A stretch of DNA of 64,000 bases from Flintibacter sp. KGMB00164 (GTDB lineage Bacteria; Bacillota; Clostridia; Oscillospirales; Oscillospiraceae): the NCBI RefSeq assembly GCF_008727735.1, contig NZ_CP044227.1:1054001-1118000 (forward strand), in the 5' to 3' direction. The translations under genes and the position numbers were made by a program. Shown here piece after piece: positions 1 through 7,650 of the stretch (position 1 is the first letter of the stretch; each line of letters opens with the position of its first letter). A model generated the notes under the pieces. The model saw only the letters and a list, made by a program, of their open reading frames with translations. It searched no databases and had not been told where the DNA came from.

Positions 1-23
1 ACCTACAACACGCCTTTGCAAAG

Positions 24-53
24 TTGATTCTGTCATGGCGTTTGTGGTATAGT
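24..53 (+). promoter_or_regulatory. probable vanRS promoter
   Basis: A sigma-A-like promoter is visible: TTGATT (24-29), an 18-base spacer and TATAGT (48-53). It lies about 60 bases before the response-regulator start. No VanR-box-like repeat was found around it, unlike the region before vanG, so this promoter may be constitutive or weakly regulated. That last point is inference. Confidence 0.5.
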
Positions 54-114
54 GAGGCAATAGGACGGCCTGCGGGTCGAACTGTCAGACCAATGGATGG
101 GCGGGATCATGAAG

Positions 115-813
115 ATGAGCGCAGAGATCATGATTGTGGACGATGAGGCAGCCATTGCCGACTTGGTAGATGTCTATTTGAAAAATGAAGGATACACAGT
201 CCACAAATTTTATACTGCCACACAGGCGCTGGAATGTGTGGAGCAGAAGCGGCTGGATCTGGCCATTCTGGATGTGATGCTTCCGGATATGGACGGATTT
301 ACGCTCTGCCAGAAGATCCGAGAGAGTCATCTCTTTCCTATCTTGATGCTCACCGCGAAGGTGGAGGATATGGACAAAATCACCGGCCTCACCCTGGGGG
401 CAGACGACTATATTACAAAGCCCTTCAATCCTTTGGAGTTGGTGGCGCGGGTCAAGACCCAGCTGCGGCGCTACACCCGCTACAACCCAAGCAGTGGCTG
501 TGGAGAGGAGGTCCCCCAGGAGTACGATATTCGGGGACTGCAGATTTCCAAAGCCAATCATAAGTGCTTTCTTTTTGAGGAAGAGCTTTCCCTTACGCCT
601 TTGGAATTTTCTATCCTTTGGTACCTGTGCAGCCGGCAGGGCCAGGTGGTGTCAAGCGAGGAGCTTTTTGAGGCAGCTTGGGGCGAAAAGTTTATGGACA
701 GCAACAATACTGTTATGAGCCACATCGCCCGCTTGCGGGAAAAGATGCACGAGAACAGCCGCAAGCCGAAATTTATCAAGACGGTTTGGGGGGTGGGATA
801 TACCATTGAGTAA
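115..813 (+). CDS. vanR: VanR-type response regulator
   Basis: This is a cytoplasmic OmpR/PhoB-family response regulator that would activate the vancomycin-resistance genes when phosphorylated by the VanS encoded next. The receiver domain (residues about 1-120) has the acidic pair IVDDE, the phospho-acceptor D53 in ILDVMLPDMDG and the KPF lysine. The C-terminal winged helix ends in the TVWGVGYTIE signature. The sequence closely follows enterococcal VanR as I remember it (KITGL-LGADDYITKPF, SNNTVMSHIARLREKM). I chose ATG 115 because a GGGCGGG site (99-105) sits 9 bases upstream; ATG 97 and ATG 109 are in frame but badly spaced. The stop overlaps the vanS start, so the two are co-translated. 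Confidence 0.9.
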   Translation: MSAEIMIVDDEAAIADLVDVYLKNEGYTVHKFYTATQALECVEQKRLDLAILDVMLPDMDGFTLCQKIRESHLFPILMLTAKVEDMDKITGLTLGADDYITKPFNPLELVARVKTQLRRYTRYNPSSGCGEEVPQEYDIRGLQISKANHKCFLFEEELSLTPLEFSILWYLCSRQGQVVSSEELFEAAWGEKFMDSNNTVMSHIARLREKMHENSRKPKFIKTVWGVGYTIE

Positions 814-1912
814 ACAGCGGATTCAAAAAGAGCGGGAAGAGCGGGGAAAACGGGCTGGCCTGCGTACCTGGGCGCTTTACCTGCTGGCTCTGGCTGCCTG
901 GGTGACGGCGGTGATCGCCCTGGCTTTGCTGGGCTTCTTGGTGTGCTCCCGATTTACCTGGTATGAGAACAATCCCCTCTATCAATTTCTTGACTGGGTG
1001 CGGGATTATATCGTGTTCGTCTGCATCGTGGTGGTATTGGTGGGTTGGGTGGTCATCAGCTATTATTTTATTGCACGCTCTGCCCGGGATTTGGAGTGGC
1101 TGCTCTCCGGGGCGGAGGAACTGGCCCATCCTACAGATGCTCCGATCCGTCTGCCGCAAGGACTAAAAAATGCCGAGGACCAGCTGAATCTGGCCCGGGA
1201 ACAGGCTCTGCGGGCCGCTCAGGCGGCCATAGATGCCGAGCAGCGGAAAAGCGACCTGGTGGTCTACCTAGCCCACGACCTAAAAACGCCCCTTACCAGC
1301 GTCATCGGTTACCTCACCCTTCTGCGGGACGAGCCAGAGCTCTCCCCGGCCATGCGGGCGCGCTATACCGGTGTGGCTCTGGAGAAGGCCGAGCGGCTGG
1401 AGGACCTCATCAATGAATTCTTTGATATTACCCGCTTCAGCCTTACCCATTTGGAACTGGAGAAGGGAGACACCGATCTGAAGCGGATGCTGGAGCAGAT
1501 GTGCAGCGAGTTTGGACCGGTCCTGGCCCAGAGGGGGATGACCTGCCAGCTGGACCTGCCTGGGGAGCTGCGGGCGGTCTGTGATTCGGACAAAATAGCC
1601 CGGGTTTTCGATAATCTGCTCAACAACGCCTGCCACTATGCCTACTCCGATTCAGTTCTTCGAGTGGCAGCCCGGGCAGAAGAGACAAAAATCGTGATGA
1701 CCTTCTGCAACGCCGGCCCTACTATTCCCCCGGAAAAGCTTGCCCGGATGTTTGAGCAGTTTTTCCGTCTGGATACCTCCCGGGGCACCCGCACCGGAAA
1801 CGCCGGACTGGGTTTGGCTATCGCCAAAGAGATCGTGGAGGCTCACGGTGGCACCATTACCGCTCGGAGTGGGGGAGAAGAGGTGCTCTTCACGGTTACT
1901 TTGCCTCGGTAA
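806..1912 (+). CDS. vanS: VanS-type sensor histidine kinase
   Basis: Membrane sensor kinase that partners the upstream VanR. Two transmembrane helices (residues about 22-47 and 68-90) enclose only a short outside loop, as in the VanS group that lacks a large extracellular domain. The HisKA box LVVYLAHDLKTPLTSV carries the phospho-acceptor H157, and the ATPase half shows the N box (FDNLLNNACHYA) and the G boxes (GNAGLGLAIAKEIV). The start is TTG 806, inside the end of vanR with an 8-base overlap, preceded by GGGGTGGG. Such overlap implies tight stoichiometric coupling. The signal sensed, whether drug or cell-wall precursor, cannot be told from sequence. Confidence 0.88.
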   Translation: MSKQRIQKEREERGKRAGLRTWALYLLALAAWVTAVIALALLGFLVCSRFTWYENNPLYQFLDWVRDYIVFVCIVVVLVGWVVISYYFIARSARDLEWLLSGAEELAHPTDAPIRLPQGLKNAEDQLNLAREQALRAAQAAIDAEQRKSDLVVYLAHDLKTPLTSVIGYLTLLRDEPELSPAMRARYTGVALEKAERLEDLINEFFDITRFSLTHLELEKGDTDLKRMLEQMCSEFGPVLAQRGMTCQLDLPGELRAVCDSDKIARVFDNLLNNACHYAYSDSVLRVAARAEETKIVMTFCNAGPTIPPEKLARMFEQFFRLDTSRGTRTGNAGLGLAIAKEIVEAHGGTITARSGGEEVLFTVTLPR

Positions 1913-1917
1913 GAAAA

Positions 1918-1941
1918 TTGTAAGAATTTCTACAAGAAATT
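1918..1941 (+). promoter_or_regulatory. tandem VanR-box-like repeats before vanG
   Basis: Two abutting 12-base direct repeats, TTGTAAGAATTT (1918-1929) and CTACAAGAAATT (1930-1941), begin just after the vanS stop. The first resembles the VanR-binding half site I remember from enterococcal van promoters (TCGTANGAAATT). Head-to-tail half sites one helical turn apart are usual for OmpR-family regulators. A VanR-activated promoter for vanG-XY-T is inferred; no strong -10 box is obvious downstream. Confidence 0.5.
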
Positions 1942-1975
1942 GCAGTAATTTTAAAAGAGAGTGTTCATACACGCG

Positions 1976-2021
1976 GCGCCTTGTTTTGTTACCATTTTGG
2001 TAGCGAAACAAGGCGCTTTTT
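1976..2021 (+). terminator. strong hairpin terminator or attenuator before vanG
   Basis: An 18-bp stem (1976-1993 with 1999-2016, two G-U wobbles) and a 5-base loop are followed directly by TTTTT (2017-2021). This is a textbook intrinsic terminator. The vanG ribosome site AGGAGG starts only four bases later (2025), and the VanR-box-like repeats lie upstream of the hairpin, so transcripts for vanG would have to pass through it. Confidence 0.75.
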
Positions 2022-2039
2022 GATAGGAGGTTTTTGTGT

Positions 2040-3077
2040 ATGAACCGTATTTTGATTTTCTTTGGCGGTTGCTCCACCGAATACGGTGTGTCTCTCCAGT
2101 CAGCCCATGCGGTACTGACCCACCTGGATCGGAGTAGATTTGAGCCCCTGCTGGTGGGCATCACTCAGAGCGGCGGCTGGCTCTATTACACTGGCGCACC
2201 CGATGCCATCCCCGCTGATCGCTGGCAGGGAACTGAATGTGTCCCTTGTACCCTGGTCCTCAGCCGGGGAGTGTCCCACCTGCTCCTGTTGGACGGCAGT
2301 GGCACCCAACTGTCTTTTGACGCAGCTTTTCCGGTGCTCCACGGCAAGAACGGGGAGGATGGCACCCTCCAGGGGCTGCTGGAGTTGGCAGGGATCCCGG
2401 TTATCGGCTGCGGCGCGCTGTCCTCCGCCTTGTGTATGGACAAGGACCGGGCCCACAAGCTGGCCGCCCTAGCCGGAGTGAAGGTGCCCCGAAGTGTAGT
2501 CTTCCACCGAAGCGCGGGGATGGATGAAATCAAAGCGGCAGCAGCGAAACTGGGCTATCCCCTTTTCGTGAAGCCCGTCCGGGCTGGGTCCTCTTTTGGT
2601 ATCACCCGGGTCACCGGCCCGGAGGGGCTGCCCGGGGCGGTAGCCGCCGCTTTTGCCAACGACCGGGAACTGCTGCTGGAGGAGGCTATCCCAGGTTTCG
2701 AGGTAGGCTGTGCCGTACTGGGTACCGATGAGCTCACTGTGGGCGCGGTGGATGAGATCGAACTCTCCCAGGGCTTCTTCGACTTTGAAGAAAAGTACAC
2801 CCTGAAAACCTCCACCATCCACTGCCCCGCTCGCATTCACCCCCTAAAGGCGGCGGAGATCCAGGCAGTGGCCAAGGCCATCTACCGTGCATTGGACTGC
2901 AAGGATTTTGCCAGGGTGGACCTGTTCCTCACCCCGGAAGGGGAAATCGTCTTCAATGAGGTGAATACCATACCCGGCTTCACCGCCCACAGCCGCTATC
3001 CCAACATGATGAAAGCGGCGGGGCTGGATTTCACCACCCTCATCACCCGCATCATCGAGGAGGAGGTGGGAGTGTGA
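2040..3077 (+). CDS. vanG: D-alanine--D-serine ligase, VanG type
   Basis: Cytoplasmic ATP-grasp ligase that joins D-Ala to D-Ser so that peptidoglycan precursors end in D-Ser and bind vancomycin poorly. The family is recognisable from FGGCSTEYGVSLQSA at the start, the HGKNGEDGT loop (about residue 104), LFVKPVRAGSSFGI in the ATP site, the EKYTLKTS omega-loop stretch and FNEVNTIPGFT at the metal site. The ALCMDKDRAHK and RYPNMMKAAGL segments match the VanG subgroup as I remember it rather than Ddl, VanA or VanB. ATG 2040 is preferred over the upstream TTG because AGGAGG lies 9 bases before it. The 3' end overlaps vanXY by four bases (GTGA). Confidence 0.9.
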   Translation: MNRILIFFGGCSTEYGVSLQSAHAVLTHLDRSRFEPLLVGITQSGGWLYYTGAPDAIPADRWQGTECVPCTLVLSRGVSHLLLLDGSGTQLSFDAAFPVLHGKNGEDGTLQGLLELAGIPVIGCGALSSALCMDKDRAHKLAALAGVKVPRSVVFHRSAGMDEIKAAAAKLGYPLFVKPVRAGSSFGITRVTGPEGLPGAVAAAFANDRELLLEEAIPGFEVGCAVLGTDELTVGAVDEIELSQGFFDFEEKYTLKTSTIHCPARIHPLKAAEIQAVAKAIYRALDCKDFARVDLFLTPEGEIVFNEVNTIPGFTAHSRYPNMMKAAGLDFTTLITRIIEEEVGV

Positions 3078-3802
3078 GAACTCTTACACGTACTACCGGC
3101 GCTCTGTTGCTGGTAAACGCTGCCCACTCCATGGCAACCTCCGCCTCGCCGGACTTGGTCTGCGTGGATCCCCGTTGGCCAGGGGTCCAGCTGGAGCGGC
3201 GGGCAGCGGGACTCCTCAACGCCTGCATCCGGGCGGTAGGAGGCGAACATGTCATCGTTCCAGTATCCGGCTGGCGCAGCCAAGAGGAGCAGCAGGCCAT
3301 CTGGGATGATACTTTGGTCAAGGAAGGAGAGGCGTTTACTCGGCAGTATGTGGCCCTCCCCGGGTGCAGCGAACATCAAACCGGTCTGGCCATCGATCTG
3401 GGCTTGGCATCGGAGGAGATCGACTTTATCCGCCCCAATTTCCCCTATAGCGGTGTGTGCGCTGCCTTCCGGAAGCAGGCGGCAGATTATGGCTTCATTC
3501 TGCGTTATCCCGCCGGAAAAGAGGCGGTCACCGGTATTGCCTACGAGCCATGGCATTTCCGCTATGTGGGCGTGCCCCATGCGAGGTTCATGGCTGAACA
3601 GGGGATCGTTCTGGAGGAATACATGGAGATACTGCGCCGAGACTTTTCCCAGCGGCCTCTGACTGTCTGCGCAGCCTCCCACATATTCCATATCTGGTAT
3701 TGTAACGAGGCAGTCCGTGAGGATCTGCTCTCAGAACCCGGAAGCTACTGTCAGGTGTCGGAGGACAACTGCGGCGGCTTTGTGGTTACCACCTGGAGGT
3801 GA
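3074..3802 (+). CDS. vanXY: VanXY-type D,D-dipeptidase / D,D-carboxypeptidase
   Basis: Zinc peptidase of the VanY/VanX superfamily that removes normal D-Ala-D-Ala ends or dipeptides, leaving the D-Ser precursor made with VanG. The zinc and catalytic motifs are SEHQTGLAIDLG (H101, D108) and EPWHFRYVG (E158, H161); SGWRS is the conserved turn before them. There is no signal peptide or transmembrane segment, so it should be cytoplasmic like other VanXY proteins. The start is GTG 3074, overlapping the vanG stop. After about residue 190 a cysteine-containing tail of some 50 residues has no motif I recognise, though the total length (242) is close to that of VanXYG. Confidence 0.88.
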   Translation: MRTLTRTTGALLLVNAAHSMATSASPDLVCVDPRWPGVQLERRAAGLLNACIRAVGGEHVIVPVSGWRSQEEQQAIWDDTLVKEGEAFTRQYVALPGCSEHQTGLAIDLGLASEEIDFIRPNFPYSGVCAAFRKQAADYGFILRYPAGKEAVTGIAYEPWHFRYVGVPHARFMAEQGIVLEEYMEILRRDFSQRPLTVCAASHIFHIWYCNEAVREDLLSEPGSYCQVSEDNCGGFVVTTWR

Positions 3803-3808
3803 GAGATC

Positions 3809-4282
3809 GTGTCTTTGCGGGAATTTTTTACCGACTGGTCCAAAGGAGACCGAATGACGGGCTTCTGGTGCCTTTACCGCCTGCGGAACCGGGCAAAGCG
3901 GAAGATGATTCGGGATATTTTAACTTTTTTCTTCAACCGCAGCGCCCGACGGCACGGAGGCTATGTGGGGCCCGGCGCTGTGATCTTGGGAGAACCGCTG
4001 CTGCCACACGGACTCCACGGAGTCTATATTTCCCGTTTCGCCACCATAGGCGCGGGATGTCGGATCTATCAGAATGTCACCATCGGGGAGGTAAAGCGTC
4101 GGGCCCCTGTTGTGGGAAATGGGTGTCTCATCGGAGCGGGTGCAGTGCTGGTGGGGGATATCCGCATTGGCGACGGAGTAAAGATCGGCGCAGGAGCGGT
4201 AGTGTGTCAGGATATTCCGGCGGGATGCACCGTAGTGGCCCAGCCGCCCCGGATTTTGGAAGGGGGAGCGGGATATGCGTGA
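3809..4282 (+). CDS. short hexapeptide-repeat acetyltransferase inside the van operon
   Basis: This is a left-handed beta-helix acyltransferase of the CysE-like class. It has about 40 polar residues at the N terminus, then hexapeptide repeats (VGPGAVILGE, ISRFATIGAGCRI, IGAGAVLVGDIRIGDGVKIGAGAVV) and a histidine-rich PHGLHG segment where CysE-like enzymes keep the catalytic histidine. It lacks the helical N-terminal domain of true serine O-acetyltransferase, as do many short capsule or cell-wall acetyltransferases. GTG 3809 follows GGAGGT at 3795-3800, and the gene overlaps the racemase start by 8 bases, so it is firmly part of the operon. The acceptor is unknown. Serine and a cell-wall precursor are both possible, but neither is shown. 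Confidence 0.7.
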   Translation: MSLREFFTDWSKGDRMTGFWCLYRLRNRAKRKMIRDILTFFFNRSARRHGGYVGPGAVILGEPLLPHGLHGVYISRFATIGAGCRIYQNVTIGEVKRRAPVVGNGCLIGAGAVLVGDIRIGDGVKIGAGAVVCQDIPAGCTVVAQPPRILEGGAGYA

Positions 4283-5396
4283 GGAAACAAGTCGGGCCTG
4301 GCGGGAAGTGGATCTGAACGCTCTGGCCCACAATGCCCGGGTGCTTCAGGGTGCACTGGCCCCTGGCTGCCGTTTAATGTCGGTAGTGAAGGCTGACGCA
4401 TATGGACATGGGTTAATCCCCGTGGCCCGGCGGTTGGAAGCAGAGGGAGTGAAGGCCTTTGCGGTGGCCTGCCTGGAGGAGGGAATCGCTCTGCGCCAGT
4501 CCGGTGTCCAGGAAAAAATCCTGATTCTGGGCTACGCGTCGCCGGGTATGGCATTCCAGATTTGCCGGTGGAAGCTCGTCCAGACGATAGTGGATGAGGA
4601 TCACGGCCGAGCGCTGGCCGCCCAAGGTGTGCCGCTCTCAGTCCACCTGGCGTTGGATACCGGTATGCATCGCCTGGGGATTCCGGCGGAGGACCATAAG
4701 GCTTTGCAACATTTATATGAATTGCCAAATCTGAATATCGAGGGGGTATTTTCCCATTTGTGTGTGTCGGACAGCCTGGAAGCGGAGGATATGTCCTTTA
4801 CCTGCACGCAATTAGAACGATTTTACGCAACAGTTCGATGGCTCAAGACCCATGGCATGAACCCGGGAGAAATCCACATCCAGGCAAGCTACGGCATCTG
4901 GAATTTGCCGCCTCAGCCATGTTCCTGGGCACGGGCAGGAATCGCCCTTTACGGTGTCTTCAGCAATGATGCCCACACAGAACAAAAGCTGGATCTGCAC
5001 CCAGTGCTTTCCCTGCGCGCCCGGGTAGCCTTGGTGCGTACCATGTTGCCCGGCGAGGGAGCGGGATACGGCTTGGCCTTTCGGGCGGATCAAATGCGGA
5101 GGTTGGCAGTGGTTACCATCGGCTATGCCGACGGCCTGCCTCGCAGCCTGTCCCAGCAAGGGGGAGAGGTACTGCTTCACGGAACGCGCTGTCCTATGGT
5201 GGGGCGAATGTGCATGGATCAGCTGATGGTGGATGTGACCGATGTGCCTTGCGTGAGGCCCGGTGATGTGGCAACAATCATTGGAACAGATGGGGGAGAA
5301 GTCATTCGGGCAGAAGATGTGGCTGGGCAATGCGGTACGATCACAAACGAACTCCTTTCCCGACTGGGACAACGTCTGCCGATTGTTGCAGACTGA
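4275..5396 (+). CDS. vanT: VanT-type serine racemase lacking the membrane domain
   Basis: PLP-dependent fold-III racemase that would supply D-Ser for VanG. The PLP lysine is K39 in SVVKADAYGHG, and IGYADGLPR and MVGRMCMDQLMVDVTDV are standard alanine-racemase blocks. Near the C terminus it reads CGTITNELLSRLG, with N358 where alanine racemases usually have tyrosine (TI-YE). From memory, this Tyr-to-Asn change marks VanT serine racemases. The 373 residues cover only the catalytic half; the ten-helix membrane half of enterococcal VanT is absent. ATG 4275 overlaps the acetyltransferase end. An ordinary alanine racemase remains possible, but location and N358 argue for serine. Confidence 0.8.
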   Translation: MREETSRAWREVDLNALAHNARVLQGALAPGCRLMSVVKADAYGHGLIPVARRLEAEGVKAFAVACLEEGIALRQSGVQEKILILGYASPGMAFQICRWKLVQTIVDEDHGRALAAQGVPLSVHLALDTGMHRLGIPAEDHKALQHLYELPNLNIEGVFSHLCVSDSLEAEDMSFTCTQLERFYATVRWLKTHGMNPGEIHIQASYGIWNLPPQPCSWARAGIALYGVFSNDAHTEQKLDLHPVLSLRARVALVRTMLPGEGAGYGLAFRADQMRRLAVVTIGYADGLPRSLSQQGGEVLLHGTRCPMVGRMCMDQLMVDVTDVPCVRPGDVATIIGTDGGEVIRAEDVAGQCGTITNELLSRLGQRLPIVAD

Positions 5397-5448
5397 CGGA
5401 ACCATATCGGTTCATAGAATTGTTGTTTGTCACTGGGGTGACATCACC

Positions 5449-5501
5449 TTTAGGTTCCTGTGAAGCGATTCGTGTGGGTTCGACCCCCACTACCCGTACC
5501 A
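5449..5501 (+). pseudogene. 3' half of a tRNA-Leu (UAG), remnant or attachment site
   Basis: The stretch reads as the 3' half of a class II tRNA: anticodon loop TTTAGGT (5449-5455, anticodon TAG), 3' anticodon strand TCCTG, variable arm GAA-GCGA-TTC, T-arm GTGGG-TTCGACC-CCCAC (5474-5490), acceptor strand TACCCGT, discriminator A and CCA (5499-5501). No matching 5' half (expected start ACGGGTA) lies upstream; that space holds the vanT end and unrelated bases. Such halves are typically left when an element integrates at a tRNA anticodon or T arm. A degenerate second copy lies at 10475-10521. Confidence 0.6.
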
Positions 5502-5502
5502 C

Positions 5503-5541
5503 GTCGGAGCAAGCTTTATAGCGCTTGCTCCGACTTTTGTT
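5503..5541 (+). terminator. intrinsic terminator after the tRNA remnant
   Basis: A 12-bp perfect stem, GTCGGAGCAAGC (5503-5514) with GCTTGCTCCGAC (5523-5534), has an 8-base loop and is followed by TTTTGTT. It would end both the vanG operon and any tRNA transcript. The remnant at 10475 is followed by a similar GCCGAAGCAAG hairpin, so the tRNA-plus-terminator unit seems to have been duplicated as a whole. Confidence 0.75.
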
Positions 5542-5801
5542 ATAAAAGTCAGAGCGCGCTCATGCCATTGCTCCTCCTTTCCAAATCGAACCCGCTTCGC
5601 TGGGCTTCAATTTAGTTTTGGGTGCAAACTTGGAAACCGCGGCATCTATACTGTTTCAATATTCCAAAAAGAGAGACACACCAAGCGGTGTGTCTCTCTT
5701 TTTGGCGATGCAGATGCCAACGGGATCTGCATCACTTGCGGACAGGTTTTGTCGAATGTGAGAGAGACTTTGGAGGAAGTTGAGCTGGAGCCGCAAATAT
5801 A
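5542..5801. other. intergenic stretch with a palindromic terminator and a coding-like fragment
   Basis: No convincing gene is present. A perfect 19-bp inverted repeat (5664-5682 with 5687-5705, loop AAGC) has an A-run on one side and a T-run on the other, so it is a bidirectional terminator. After it, one forward frame (5707-5805) stays open to a TGA and has a CITCGQ zinc-ribbon-like pair of cysteines. It has no start or ribosome site and may be the tail of a lost gene. It is too short to name. Confidence 0.4.
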
Positions 5802-5830
5802 TTGACACAGGTACAGGTTTCTGTTACAAT
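5802..5830 (+). promoter_or_regulatory. sigma-A promoter of the ABC exporter pair
   Basis: A consensus promoter is visible: TTGACA (5802-5807), a 17-base spacer and TACAAT (5825-5830). The first GTTAG-N6-CTAAC operator begins 8 bases after the -10 box, over the expected start point, which is the position of a repressor site. Confidence 0.75.
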
Positions 5831-5837
5831 ATCGTAC

Positions 5838-5901
5838 GTTAGGTATAGCTAACCGCGTTGCGGTTAGCTATTATTATGATTATCAGTTAGCTATAGCTAA
5901 T
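5838..5901 (+). promoter_or_regulatory. two DtxR-like operators before the ABC exporter genes
   Basis: Two copies of GTTAG-N6-CTAAY are present: GTTAGGTATAGCTAAC (5838-5853) and GTTAGCTATAGCTAAT (5886-5901). Between them a 9-bp hairpin (GCTAACCGC / GCGGTTAGC, 5848-5868) reuses part of the first site. The shape resembles the DtxR/IdeR iron box as remembered (TTAGGTTAGCCTAACCTAA). A third copy lies at 9330-9345 before the next transcription unit. Iron-dependent repression is inferred; no DtxR-family gene is in the window. Confidence 0.6.
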
Positions 5902-5919
5902 GAAATGAGGTCTAAACGG

Positions 5920-7650
5920 ATGATTAACAAACGGCTGATACACATCATGGGTAAGAGTAGAAAATATGTGTCGGCACAGGTGCTTTTCCAGTGGATTTCT
6001 TTACTTTGCAATATTGTATTGATGTCTGGAATTGCGCTTTTCTTAAGCCAGCTTTCTGCTGGGGGCAACCCGGAAGTATGGAAAAAAATGATATGGATTC
6101 TTCTGTCTGCTTTGGTCATACGGTACGCATGTACAACCCTGGCAAGCCGGATGAGTCATCGCGCCGCAAAGCAAGTAAAAGAACAGCTGCGTACTATGAT
6201 TTATGAAAAGCTGCTGCATCTGGGCCTGGCGTATCAGCAAAAGGCTCGGACCTCTGAGGTGGTTCAGCTGGCGGTGGAAGGTGTGGATCAGTTGGAGGTG
6301 TATTTTGGGTCGTATCTTCCCCAGTTGTGTTATTCAATCCTTGCGCCGTTGACACTGTTTGCGGTTTTGAGCTTTGTCAGCCTGCCCTGCGCAGTTATCT
6401 TATTTCTCTGTGTTCCGCTGATTCCCATTACGATTGTGGCAGTACAGCGCTTTGCTAAGAAGCTTCTGGGCAAATACTGGGGAGAGTACACCTCTTTGGG
6501 CGATTCCTTTCTGGAAAATCTGCAGGGGCTTACGACCCTTAAAATTTATCAGGCAGACGCTCATCAGCATCAGGTGATGAACGAGCAGTCCGAACGCTTC
6601 CGCAAGATTACTATGAAAGTGCTGTCCATGCAGTTGAACTCTATCATAGTCATGGATCTTATTGCCTACGGCGGAGCCGCTTTGGGGATTATCCTGGCGG
6701 CATGGCAATTCCACGCAGGGCACCTGTCCTTGTTCGGTGTGTTGCTGGTGATCCTGCTGGCGGCGGAATTTTTCCTGCCCATGCGGCTTCTGGGATCGTT
6801 TTTCCACATCGCCATGAACGGAATGGCGGCAGCGGATAAACTCTTTGCCTTGCTTGATCTTCCGGATACCCAGGCCGGAACCCGCGCATTCCCTGACGAC
6901 TGCACGGTGGACTGTAAGAATTTGCAGTTTGGTTATGAAGAAGGGCGGGAGATTTTGAATGGTATCCGCTTTTCTGCATTGCCCGGCAGCTTTGTTGCAC
7001 TGGTAGGTGAGAGCGGGTGCGGCAAATCCACACTGGCTGCCATCCTGACAGGACGCATGCGGGGATTCCGGGGGGAGTGCACCATCGGCGGGATTCCTGT
7101 GCCGGACATTACGGAGGATTCTTTGATGGCAAACATCACCTATGTTGGACATCAGAGTTATTTGTTCCGGGGGACTGTAAGAGATACCTTGAAGATGGGC
7201 AATGCCGAGGCGACGGATGTTGATTTCTGGCGTGTGCTGGAACAGGTAAAGCTGGCGGACTTTTTGCGGGAGCAACAGGGGTTGGACACAGAGCTGGAGG
7301 AAAACGGCATCAATCTTTCCGGTGGACAGCGCCAGCGTTTGGCAGTTGCCCGGGCGCTGCTCCATAATACGCCCATCTACATCTTTGACGAGGCCACCTC
7401 TAATATCGATATAGAAAGCGAAAATGCCATTATGGAACAAATCAAAGATCTTGCCCGGAATAAAACCGTCATTCTGATCTCTCACCGACTGGCCAATGTG
7501 GTAGATGCCAATCAGATTTATGTGTTGCGGCAAGGCGTTATTTCTGAACAAGGAACCCATGAGGAACTACTTTCCAAGCGGAGCGAGTATGCCCGCTTGT
7601 GGAATGCCCAGCAGCAGCTGGAGGCTTACGGAAAGGTGGCGGAAAGATGA
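5920..7650 (+). CDS. CydD-like ABC exporter subunit (permease-ATPase fusion)
   Basis: First half of a heterodimeric type IV ABC exporter. Six transmembrane helices occupy about residues 15-300 and an ATPase follows, with Walker A GESGCGKST, signature LSGGQRQRLAVARALL and Walker B IYIFDEATSNID. The FFLPMRLLGSFFHIAMNGMA stretch before the ATPase resembles the CydD group, which in E. coli exports thiols and more recently has been linked to heme. I chose ATG 5920 because ATGAGG (5905-5910) serves as its ribosome site; the earlier ATG 5905 sits against the operator without one. It overlaps the next gene by ATGA. The substrate is unproven; the operators and the following genes suggest heme or iron handling. 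Confidence 0.75.
   Translation: MINKRLIHIMGKSRKYVSAQVLFQWISLLCNIVLMSGIALFLSQLSAGGNPEVWKKMIWILLSALVIRYACTTLASRMSHRAAKQVKEQLRTMIYEKLLHLGLAYQQKARTSEVVQLAVEGVDQLEVYFGSYLPQLCYSILAPLTLFAVLSFVSLPCAVILFLCVPLIPITIVAVQRFAKKLLGKYWGEYTSLGDSFLENLQGLTTLKIYQADAHQHQVMNEQSERFRKITMKVLSMQLNSIIVMDLIAYGGAALGIILAAWQFHAGHLSLFGVLLVILLAAEFFLPMRLLGSFFHIAMNGMAAADKLFALLDLPDTQAGTRAFPDDCTVDCKNLQFGYEEGREILNGIRFSALPGSFVALVGESGCGKSTLAAILTGRMRGFRGECTIGGIPVPDITEDSLMANITYVGHQSYLFRGTVRDTLKMGNAEATDVDFWRVLEQVKLADFLREQQGLDTELEENGINLSGGQRQRLAVARALLHNTPIYIFDEATSNIDIESENAIMEQIKDLARNKTVILISHRLANVVDANQIYVLRQGVISEQGTHEELLSKRSEYARLWNAQQQLEAYGKVAER

Noticed and set aside
5397-5501. A full tRNA gene after vanT
   Set aside because: Only the 3' half is convincing; no 5' acceptor strand or D-arm can be drawn, and the left half of the anticodon stem does not pair.
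5707-5805. A short coding-like stretch with a CITCGQ motif
   Set aside because: No start codon or ribosome site, cut by a terminator just upstream; kept only as a note on the intergenic region.
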